This document shows positions 1 through 6,532 of a stretch of 64,000 nucleotides of DNA, one piece after another. The stretch comes from Palsa-1447 sp964414785 (GTDB lineage: Bacteria > Verrucomicrobiota > Verrucomicrobiia > Opitutales > Opitutaceae). The notes below the pieces were generated by a model, which was not told where the DNA came from, made no database searches, and saw only the letters and a list, made by a program, of their open reading frames with translations. Where the stretch lies: NCBI GenBank assembly GCA_964414785.1, contig CAYPXZ010000010.1, positions 27,594 to 91,593 of the forward strand. Direction: 5' to 3'. Made by a program: the position numbers and the translations under genes. Each line of letters begins with the position of its first letter. Position 1 is the stretch's first letter.

Positions 1-474
1 AAGTCCATTCCCACGCTCGGTGAATTCGTCCCCGTGGATTGGGCCCCCACGTGCGCGGCTTCGTACAGAAGGGAGGCCGTCGAGCGCGCCGGGTGGTTTG
101 ACCCGTATTTCACCGGGGGAGTGGGTGACGATACGGACCTCGCCGTGCGGATCCGCGCCGCGGGCTACGTGGGCTACCTCGACACGACGATCCCCATAAC
201 CCATCTCGCGGTTCTGAAGGGCGGTTTCGCCACACGCGATCCCGAGCGTTCGGACGCCAAGCGGCTTAACGACCAGCGCATGCACCTCTACTTCGCGGCG
301 AAGAACCGGCGCATACTCGGATGGGGGATTACGCGCTCGCTCTTTGCGGTTGGGTTCTGGGCGACAGTGGGCATCTGCCGTAAGCGATACGGCCGAATTG
401 GGATATTTGTCGCCCCCTGGACCTTTCTGGGCCTTGCCGCCCGCGCCGTGCGCGACGCACGCCGGTGCCACTAG
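1..474 (+). CDS. Glycosyltransferase family 2, C-terminal part (5' end outside window)
   Basis: The reading frame is open from the first base, so the gene begins upstream; 157 residues are visible. The segment GGVGDDTDLAVRIRAAGY is the acidic ED/DTD region that precedes the catalytic loop in GT2 (GT-A fold) enzymes, followed by a His-containing stretch (ITHLAVLKGG) and a hydrophobic C-terminal part (about residues 115-145) that could contact the membrane. It would transfer a sugar from a nucleotide-sugar donor. It heads a run of six same-strand glycosyltransferases and ends 4 bases before the next start, so it probably belongs to one surface-polysaccharide operon. Donor and acceptor cannot be told from sequence. 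Confidence 0.8.
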   Translation, partial: KSIPTLGEFVPVDWAPTCAASYRREAVERAGWFDPYFTGGVGDDTDLAVRIRAAGYVGYLDTTIPITHLAVLKGGFATRDPERSDAKRLNDQRMHLYFAAKNRRILGWGITRSLFAVGFWATVGICRKRYGRIGIFVAPWTFLGLAARAVRDARRCH

Positions 475-478
475 ACCT

Positions 479-1363
479 ATGGACTTTCCAAGGCTTACCA
501 TCGTGACGACCAACCTGAACTACGGTCGTTTCCTTGGGGATGCGATCAAGTCCGTCCTGGACCAGGGCTACCCCAATCTTGAGTACTTTGTATTCGATGC
601 CGGTTCAACCGACGGCTCGGTCGATGTTATCCGAAACTACGAGGGCCGCCTCTCGGGGTGGCGCTCCCAGAGAGACAGCGGGCCGTCCGCGGCCCTCAAT
701 CTCGGGCTCCGCAAGGCCACCGGCGAGTGGTTCTATTACCTGAACAGCGACGACATGCTGCTGCCGGGTGCACTTGTCGCCTTCGCCGAGGTCGTCAGGG
801 TTGCGGGCCCCAGGCTCTGGCTCAGCGGCGGGCGGCACGAGGTCGATGCCGACGGACGGCTGCTAAAGCGCAGGATTCCCTGGCGGGACCAGGCGCATCT
901 GTTTGCTATCGCGCGGATGTGGCACGCTGCTGAGGGCACATTTCTGCACATCCCATCGCTCAGGCGGCACGGCCTCGAATTTAACGAGGCCTACAAGAAC
1001 ATCTTCGACACGGTGCTCTACACCCTGCTCGACAGGCTCGAGCCGCCGCTTTACGTGGACGCCTACTTTGGCGCGATGCGCCTCCACGGCGCCAACAAGT
1101 CGGGCCCGGGAAACAGCGGGGCGGTGGGCGAGGAGGCCGCGCGCCACGGCGTTGCATGCGGTTCGCAGCCCCTTGCGGCAAAGTTGGCGGAACGGTTGGG
1201 TCGGACGCGGTTCGCCCACGCCTCCGAGCGTTTCATGGCCCGCGCGTACCGGTTGGGTGTCATGGGCCGGCGGCCGCCGCGCGAGGCGGCGGTTCCTGAA
1301 GAGGCGGGAGGCTTCAGGATCCTCCCCATGCGAGACGCACTGGCGGTGCCTCCACCCCCATGA
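479..1363 (+). CDS. Glycosyltransferase family 2
   Basis: A 294-residue GT2 protein. The N-terminus (PRLTIVTTNLNYGRFL) is the nucleotide-binding first strand; DAGSTDGSVDVI is the usual D-x-S-T-D-G turn, and YYLNSDDMLLPGAL carries the metal-binding DD in the DxD position. The ATG at 479 was chosen because it lies 4 bases after the upstream stop and directly precedes the conserved first strand; the frame is open further upstream without homology. The gene ends in an ATGA overlap with the next one, which implies translational coupling. The family inverts the donor linkage on a glycan acceptor; the sugar specificity is unknown. Confidence 0.88.
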   Translation: MDFPRLTIVTTNLNYGRFLGDAIKSVLDQGYPNLEYFVFDAGSTDGSVDVIRNYEGRLSGWRSQRDSGPSAALNLGLRKATGEWFYYLNSDDMLLPGALVAFAEVVRVAGPRLWLSGGRHEVDADGRLLKRRIPWRDQAHLFAIARMWHAAEGTFLHIPSLRRHGLEFNEAYKNIFDTVLYTLLDRLEPPLYVDAYFGAMRLHGANKSGPGNSGAVGEEAARHGVACGSQPLAAKLAERLGRTRFAHASERFMARAYRLGVMGRRPPREAAVPEEAGGFRILPMRDALAVPPPP

Positions 1364-2472
1364 GGATCTTGTTCCTCGAGCAGAATCCCCGGTTTGTGGG
1401 CGGCTCGGAGCGAATGAGCCTTTCCCTATGCCGGCACGCGCTTAGGCGGGGGCACGAGGCCATGCTGGTGCATGCGGGTCAGGGCGACATGGTGGAAGCG
1501 TATGCCGGGGCCGGCGCACCCACCCGACAGGCACCCATCCTCCCTTTGGCCGTGCGCCATCCCCTCAAGGCGTGGCGATCCCTGCGGCTGCTGCGTTCTC
1601 TGGTCCGCAGGGAAGGGATGGAGGTGATCTTCACCTCGCAGGTGTCCTACGTGTCCTTGATCGGCGCGGTGGGGCATTGGACAGGTGCGCGGTCGATCGT
1701 GCACCTTGGCCTGACCTACGACTTTCGCTCGCCCCTGTTCCGCGCCGGCATGCGCGCGGTCGATCTTGGCGTCGCCCCGTCCGAGCACACGGCTGGCGAC
1801 TGGCGGGAGAGGGGGTGGCCCGCCAGCGCGCTGCGCGTCATCCCAAATGGCGTGGACGTTGAGGTCTTCACCCGAGGCGATGGACGGGAGGCTGCGCAGC
1901 GCCGCCTCGGCCTTTCCTCCGGCGTGCCGTTGGTCGCCTACGTGGGCCGGCTCGTCGAGGAAAAGGGGATCTTTACGCTCCTTCGCGCGTTCGCCGTGCG
2001 CCAACGGGCTGGTGCGACGGGCCACCTGCTGTTCGTCGGCGCGGCGCCTGCCGACGAGGTGAGTCGCCTGGAGAAGTGTGCCGAGGAGGAGGGGCTTCCG
2101 CCGCAGGCTTGGTCGGTGCGGCCCTCAACCCCGAGTCCCGAGGACGTGTACAGGGCGGCCGACATGGTGGTTGTGCCCTCGCAATGGGAGGAGCCCTTCG
2201 GGCTAGTGCCTCTCGAGGCAATGGCATGCGGGACGTTCACGCTAGTGAGCGACCGAGGCATCCTGCCCGAGCTTGTTTCCCCGGTCGGGAATTCGGCCGT
2301 CTTCCCCGCGGGCGACGTCCCGGCGCTGGCCGGTCGGTTGGAGCAATGGCTCGGGTCCCCGGAGGACCGCGGGTCCGCGGCGGTCTTGCTCGCCCAATCC
2401 GTGCGCGAGCGCTATTCCTTCGATCGGTGTGGCGACCAATACCTCAAGGAGTTTAGCGCGCTCGTAGGATGA
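1360..2472 (+). CDS. Glycosyltransferase family 4 (GT-B fold)
   Basis: A 370-residue two-domain GT-B protein. The N-terminal domain starts with MRILFLEQNPRFVGGSERM, the glycine-rich acceptor-side loop seen in GT4 enzymes. The C-terminal domain has VAYVGRLVEEKGIFTLLRAF (donor-domain first strand) and VVPSQWEEPFGLVPLEAMAC, the E-x7-E type motif that binds the nucleotide-sugar. It overlaps both neighbours by ATGA, so it is translationally coupled to them. It is a retaining enzyme by family membership and probably adds a hexose in assembly of the surface glycan made by this cluster. The exact sugar is not predictable. Confidence 0.9.
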   Translation: MRILFLEQNPRFVGGSERMSLSLCRHALRRGHEAMLVHAGQGDMVEAYAGAGAPTRQAPILPLAVRHPLKAWRSLRLLRSLVRREGMEVIFTSQVSYVSLIGAVGHWTGARSIVHLGLTYDFRSPLFRAGMRAVDLGVAPSEHTAGDWRERGWPASALRVIPNGVDVEVFTRGDGREAAQRRLGLSSGVPLVAYVGRLVEEKGIFTLLRAFAVRQRAGATGHLLFVGAAPADEVSRLEKCAEEEGLPPQAWSVRPSTPSPEDVYRAADMVVVPSQWEEPFGLVPLEAMACGTFTLVSDRGILPELVSPVGNSAVFPAGDVPALAGRLEQWLGSPEDRGSAAVLLAQSVRERYSFDRCGDQYLKEFSALVG

Positions 2473-3413
2473 CGAATCCGACGGCAACCGTATCTGTCCT
2501 TGTTCCGTGCTTCAACGCGGAGCGGTTCCTGGCCGAAACGCTTGAATCGGTGCGCCGTCAGACCCTCGCCCCGGTGGAGGTCATCGTGGTCGACGACGCC
2601 TCGACGGACCGCTCCCGGGAAATCGCGGCCGCACACGCGCCGTTTGTCACGCTGCTCTCCAACCCGGGAAAGGGTGCGAGCGCCGCCCGCAATTGCGCCT
2701 CGAAGGCGGCCCGCGGCGATTATTTCCAATACCTGGACGCCGACGACCTGTTGGAGCCCCAGGCGATCGCCTCCCGGGTGGAGGCCCTGCAGCGAACCGG
2801 ATGCGACGTGGCGATCGGCGACTGGCAGAGGATAGAGGAGAAAGGGGGGGCGTGGCAGCCCGTGAAGGTGGAGGTCGGCCGAATGCCCGACTCCGCGGCC
2901 CCCAGGGACCTAGAGGTCTTTCGGGGGTTCTGGGCGCCTCCCGCGGCCATCCTCTACCGCAGGTCTGTCTGGGAAAGGATTGGAGGATGGAAGGAGAGCC
3001 TTCCGGTCATCCAGGACGCGCGGTTCCTGCTCGACGCTGCAAGGCTTGGAGGAGGCTTCGCCCATGTCCCGGGCATTAGCGCGAGCTATCGCCAGCACGC
3101 GTCCAATAGCCTTTCGAGCACAAGCTCGGTGAAGTTTTGGGCCGACATCCTTCAGAACACCCGCGAGGTGGAGCAGCTCTGGCGTGAGGCGGGCCGTCTG
3201 GACCCGATGCATCGGGCAGCGCTGATGGGGGCCTATGACACCGCCGCGCGGGTCGGCTTCTCGCGCGACAGGCCGCTGTTCGAGGCGGCGTGCGCCGAAC
3301 TTGCGCGCTTTCCGGAGCACAGGCCTTCGCGTTTCGTGCGCGCTGCATCGCTCATTTCATCCCTAGCCGGATACAAGGCCGCCTGCAGGCTCCTGGCCCC
3401 ATTCATCCGATGA
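2469..3413 (+). CDS. Glycosyltransferase family 2
   Basis: A 314-residue GT2 enzyme. The motifs run in family order: TVSVLVPCFNAERFLAETL (first strand), VIVVDDASTDRS (DD-x-STD), GASAARNCA, and YLDADDLLEPQAI with the DxDD metal site. The later segment VIQDARFLLDAARLGGGFAHV replaces the usual ED/QxxRW region. It starts inside the stop of the upstream GT4 gene (ATGA) and its own stop overlaps the start of the fucosyltransferase gene. It is very likely cytoplasmic or peripheral on the inner membrane. It resembles the upstream GT2 genes only at family level, so they are not simple duplicates. Confidence 0.9.
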   Translation: MTNPTATVSVLVPCFNAERFLAETLESVRRQTLAPVEVIVVDDASTDRSREIAAAHAPFVTLLSNPGKGASAARNCASKAARGDYFQYLDADDLLEPQAIASRVEALQRTGCDVAIGDWQRIEEKGGAWQPVKVEVGRMPDSAAPRDLEVFRGFWAPPAAILYRRSVWERIGGWKESLPVIQDARFLLDAARLGGGFAHVPGISASYRQHASNSLSSTSSVKFWADILQNTREVEQLWREAGRLDPMHRAALMGAYDTAARVGFSRDRPLFEAACAELARFPEHRPSRFVRAASLISSLAGYKAACRLLAPFIR

Positions 3414-4315
3414 GCGCCGCGGCGGAGCCCTGCATCGTCACGCGCCTCCACGGGGGCCTGGGCAATCAATTGTTCGAATACGCGGCCGGATATGCGCTCT
3501 CCCGGCGGCTCGGGGTTCCCCTGCGCGTCGACACGCGCGGAATCGGCCGGCCGGCCGACCGCGGCCTTCAGTTGCGCGAGTTCAACCTGCCGCTCGACGA
3601 GGCCTCCGAGGCGACTATCAGGCGCCTGACCCCCCAATGGGGGCCTTGGTGGAAGAACAAGTGGATCCTGTGGAGCCACAGGATCACGCCCTTTCGCCTG
3701 CGTCGTTGGGCGAAGGAGGAGAGTTTTGACTTTGACGTCAGGGTCCTGGGCCTACGGCCGCCCGTGTACCTGGACGGCTGGTGGCAGAGCGAGAAGTACT
3801 TCGCGGATTGCAGCGACGAAGTGCGGAAGATGTTTCTGAAACTGGACGCCCCGAGCCCCCGGGTCGCAACGCTCGGCGCGGAGCTTGCCGCCGCCCCCCA
3901 GATCGCGGTGCACGTCAGGAGGGGCGACTACGTCGAGAACGACGACGCGGCCCAATTCCATGGGTGCGCCTCGCTCGACTATTATTTGCAGGCGGTCGCC
4001 TGGATGAGGGAGAGGCTTCCTGGTGTTCCCTTCTGTGTCTTCTCCGACGATCCCGCCTGGGCCCGCGAGAACCTGAGGTTCGATGGGCCCGTCCGCTGGA
4101 TCGATGCTGCTCCCCGGCACACGACCCACGAGGATTTCTTCCTGATGGGGTGCTGCACCCACTTCATCATTGCGAACAGCAGCTTCAGCTGGTGGCAGGC
4201 GTGGCTTCGGGACGGGCCCGGCCAGCTTGTTGTGGCGCCCAGGCGCTGGTTCCTAGGCCACGATGTCAAACCCGGCGACCGGTTCCCCGGCGACTGGCAC
4301 CTGATCGACGCCTAG
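3410..4315 (+). CDS. Alpha-1,2-fucosyltransferase-like enzyme (GT11)
   Basis: A 301-residue protein with the hallmarks of GT11. These are an N-terminal RLHGGLGNQLFEYAAGYAL, the donor-binding VHVRRGDYVEND (HxRRxDY motif for GDP-fucose) near the middle, and IIANSSFSWWQAWL near the C-terminus. The ATG at 3410 overlaps the preceding stop (ATGA) and sits directly before the conserved first strand, so it is preferred over an upstream in-frame start. By family, it transfers L-fucose from GDP-fucose to a galactose or related residue in alpha-1,2 linkage. Its presence predicts a fucosylated surface glycan and a GDP-fucose pathway elsewhere in the genome; neither gmd nor fcl is in this window. Confidence 0.88.
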   Translation: MSAAAEPCIVTRLHGGLGNQLFEYAAGYALSRRLGVPLRVDTRGIGRPADRGLQLREFNLPLDEASEATIRRLTPQWGPWWKNKWILWSHRITPFRLRRWAKEESFDFDVRVLGLRPPVYLDGWWQSEKYFADCSDEVRKMFLKLDAPSPRVATLGAELAAAPQIAVHVRRGDYVENDDAAQFHGCASLDYYLQAVAWMRERLPGVPFCVFSDDPAWARENLRFDGPVRWIDAAPRHTTHEDFFLMGCCTHFIIANSSFSWWQAWLRDGPGQLVVAPRRWFLGHDVKPGDRFPGDWHLIDA

Positions 4316-4347
4316 TCCCGCAGTGAGCGAGCCCTCAAACTGACCCC

Positions 4348-5364
4348 ATGCCTGAGATTCCCCAAGCACGCGTCCGGGTCTTCCTTCCGACCTACCGGCG
4401 AAACGACCTCCTGCCGCGCGCGCTGGAAAGCCTGCTGGCTCAGTCGGCGCGGGATTGGACGTGCGAGCTGCACAACGATGATCCTGCAGATACATTCCCC
4501 GCCGAGCTGGTGCGACGAACGGGGGACCCTCGGGTGAGCCTTTGCCAACACACGGAAAACCTCGGCGCGGTTCAATCATTCAATCTGTTCTACCGTGCAA
4601 CACGGGAGCCTTTCTACGCGCTTCTCGAGGACGACAATTGGTGGGAGCCGCGATTCCTGGAGGGCATGCTCGACGCCATGCAGCGACACCCCGCGGCAAC
4701 GATGGGCTGGTGCAACCAGCGCATCTGGGTCGAGAATCCCGGTGGGGGCTGGCGGGACACCGGAAGGTTTGTCAACCCCACCGAGCCCGACGGGGAGCCC
4801 CGCCTCGTCCCCTGGGGCGACCACCGGCAGGCACTCGGGTCCCTTCATTCAAACGGGGCGATGCTCATTCGCTCGCGCGCGGGCGAATCCTATTCGACGC
4901 CCGCATTGCCTTTCGCCGGCATCGAGGCCTTCAGGGAACGGCTTCTGCCTCATCCACTGCTGTATGTCCCGGCCCCTCTCGCCAATTTTTCGGTGACCCT
5001 ACAAAGCGCGCGCTCGGCCGGCGCGGCGCAGTGGCAGGCTATTCAGACCTTGCTGCTGGCTACCTATGTGAGGCACGCCCGACTCGACCATGCGGGCCGC
5101 GCCGCGCTGTGGGGGCACTACCGCGGCCAGCATCCGGCGCCGACAGGGACGTTCCTTCTCGCGGGACTTCTCTATCCCGAATGCCGCCCTTTCCTGCGCA
5201 TGGCCGGCCCGGCCGAATGGGCGCGGTTCCTGGCCGGGCTCGTGCGGCATCCGATTGGGAACTTGAACGCCTTCCGCGTCCGCTCGCGGCATCCGGACTG
5301 GTGCGAGAATCTCGATAGGATCACGGCCAAGCGTTTCCTTGAGGCCGGGCGGTCCGCCCGCTGA
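4348..5364 (+). CDS. Glycosyltransferase family 2
   Basis: A 338-residue GT2 protein and the last gene of the glycosyltransferase run. RVRVFLPTYRRNDLLPRALESL is the first strand with the T/Y-R-R-N variant, and YALLEDDNWWEPRFL holds the acidic EDD metal motif. The C-terminal half (about 200-338) has no clear match to a named domain and contains several Trp and His residues. A 32-base gap separates it from the GT11 gene, with no terminator visible between them. The following 405 bases carry no gene, so the operon probably ends here. A short GC inverted repeat covers the stop codon (about 5345-5361), but it has no T-tract. Confidence 0.87.
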   Translation: MPEIPQARVRVFLPTYRRNDLLPRALESLLAQSARDWTCELHNDDPADTFPAELVRRTGDPRVSLCQHTENLGAVQSFNLFYRATREPFYALLEDDNWWEPRFLEGMLDAMQRHPAATMGWCNQRIWVENPGGGWRDTGRFVNPTEPDGEPRLVPWGDHRQALGSLHSNGAMLIRSRAGESYSTPALPFAGIEAFRERLLPHPLLYVPAPLANFSVTLQSARSAGAAQWQAIQTLLLATYVRHARLDHAGRAALWGHYRGQHPAPTGTFLLAGLLYPECRPFLRMAGPAEWARFLAGLVRHPIGNLNAFRVRSRHPDWCENLDRITAKRFLEAGRSAR

Positions 5365-5769
5365 AGACCGAACCGCTGCCAACCGCGAGACTCCACCTCG
5401 AGCTGGAAGCCCACGACGCCTTCCACAGGTAGATGTGGGAGTCCAATCTCGGCCGCTGACGCGACGCCGCGCGAGGGGACGTCCGCCTTGTGTCGGATCC
5501 GGACGGTGCAGCTTTTCTTTCCCCCATGTGTCATGCCGCAGTTGGCAAGAACGCCGCTGGAGCGCCTCGTGACTCACTTCCGTCGAGGCGCGGCAGGGAC
5601 GGGCTATAGGGACGCAGGTCTCTTTTCGGGGAGCGGACCTGTCGGCGTCCCCAAGGTATTGGATTCCCGTCTGGGTGGGCCCTTCGGCGTTGATCGGAGC
5701 CCTTGCGGCAAGATCCGAATGCCGCCGAATTGCCTTGATTAACACATTAAATAGGACATGTCGTAAACC
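5365..5769. other. Non-coding stretch between glycan cluster and secretion-like operon
   Basis: No gene with credible composition or motifs was found on either strand in these 405 bases. The last 40 bases become AT-rich (around TTGATTAACACATTAAATAG, 5735-5754), unlike the surroundings, so the promoter of the following operon is probably there. No clean -35/-10 pair with normal spacing could be fixed. An AGGA at 5753-5756 lies 13 bases before the next start. Confidence 0.5.
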
Positions 5770-6042
5770 ATGCATCCTTTCTCCTTCACGCCTTTGATGG
5801 CTGCCGCATTTCAGGCCACCGACGTCCTCGGGTGGCTGTTCACCCTGGGCCTGGCCGGCTCTGTCTGGCAGGGAATCAAGCACGCTCAGCGCGCCTACCG
5901 TGCCCAGGACAAACAGGACAAGCTTGAGGAAGCCGCATGGGCGATAGGGATACCAGCGATCTCCGCGGGCGTCTACTGGTTCTCGATTAGGATCGGCATC
6001 ATCAATCCCGTCTGGACGCTCGGTAGCCTTCCGGCGTGGTGA
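5770..6042 (+). CDS. Small two-TM membrane protein, VirB2/TrbC-like position
   Basis: A 90-residue protein. A hydrophobic segment at about 14-36 (DVLGWLFTLGLAGSVW) is followed by a charged, helical middle (about 38-58: HAQRAYRAQDKQDKLEE) and a second hydrophobic segment at about 60-82 (AIGIPAISAGVYWFSIRIGI). This two-helix layout with a polar loop, plus its place just before VirB3- and VirB4-like genes, is how pilin-like VirB2/TrbC subunits are arranged. The usual long signal peptide is not evident, so the pilin role is inferred from context only. It could instead be an unrelated inner-membrane accessory. It is separated from the next gene by only about 20 bases. Confidence 0.5.
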   Translation: MHPFSFTPLMAAAFQATDVLGWLFTLGLAGSVWQGIKHAQRAYRAQDKQDKLEEAAWAIGIPAISAGVYWFSIRIGIINPVWTLGSLPAW

Positions 6043-6063
6043 GGGCCGGAAATCCCCGTGGCC

Positions 6064-6522
6064 ATGAAATCCGAGGAGGAGGAATGTTCGCTACCCTATA
6101 CACCCAGCAATACAGGGCGCAGGGCCAGGGTCGGGTATCTCGGGTTCGAAGGGGTCGGGTTCAACGACCTGTGGCCCCTGTTTGCGGGAATCGTCCTGAG
6201 CTTGGGAATCGCCCTGAAATCATTCGTCGGGGATGGGGTCGATGGGAGCCATTGGATGGGAAAAACGGTCCTGTCGCTGACCCCCTTTTCGCTGGGTTTT
6301 GGCTACCTGAGATTCCTCGTCATGGGCCGTCCTCCTCATTTCAGGAGCGACCTGCTGGCGACCGCCCTGAGGGTACGTGTGGACTTCACGGATCCCCCGC
6401 TGAGGTGCTTCCCGCTGATACCCCGCATCTGTTTGGATGCGGCCGCGGACTGTGGGCCGGCGCGCGCGGTCGACCTCAGCCATCCGCTTTTCGCGAAGGG
6501 AAGGAACCACACCGGGCACTAA
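6064..6522 (+). CDS. VirB3/TrbD-like inner-membrane protein
   Basis: About 152 residues. Two hydrophobic stretches (around LWPLFAGIVLSLGIAL and VLSLTPFSLGFGYLRFLV) are followed by GRPPHFRSDLL, resembling the end of VirB3/TraL proteins, which anchor the VirB4 ATPase in the membrane. It lies 10 bases before the VirB4-like gene. The start is uncertain. ATG 6064 (or GTG 6058) gives an odd Glu-rich N-terminus (KSEEEEC) that is simply the translation of a very strong Shine-Dalgarno run (GGAGGAGGA, 6074-6082). That run is perfectly placed for ATG 6084, which is in a different frame. A frameshift or a sequence error near 6090-6130 is therefore possible. The C-terminal 45 residues are not typical of VirB3. 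Confidence 0.5.
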   Translation: MKSEEEECSLPYTPSNTGRRARVGYLGFEGVGFNDLWPLFAGIVLSLGIALKSFVGDGVDGSHWMGKTVLSLTPFSLGFGYLRFLVMGRPPHFRSDLLATALRVRVDFTDPPLRCFPLIPRICLDAAADCGPARAVDLSHPLFAKGRNHTGH

Positions 6523-6532
6523 CGGAGGGACG

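Noticed and set aside
6130..6150. GGTTCGAA as a tRNA T-loop
   Set aside because: No acceptor stem, anticodon arm or CCA-side pairing around it; it is within the VirB3-like gene.
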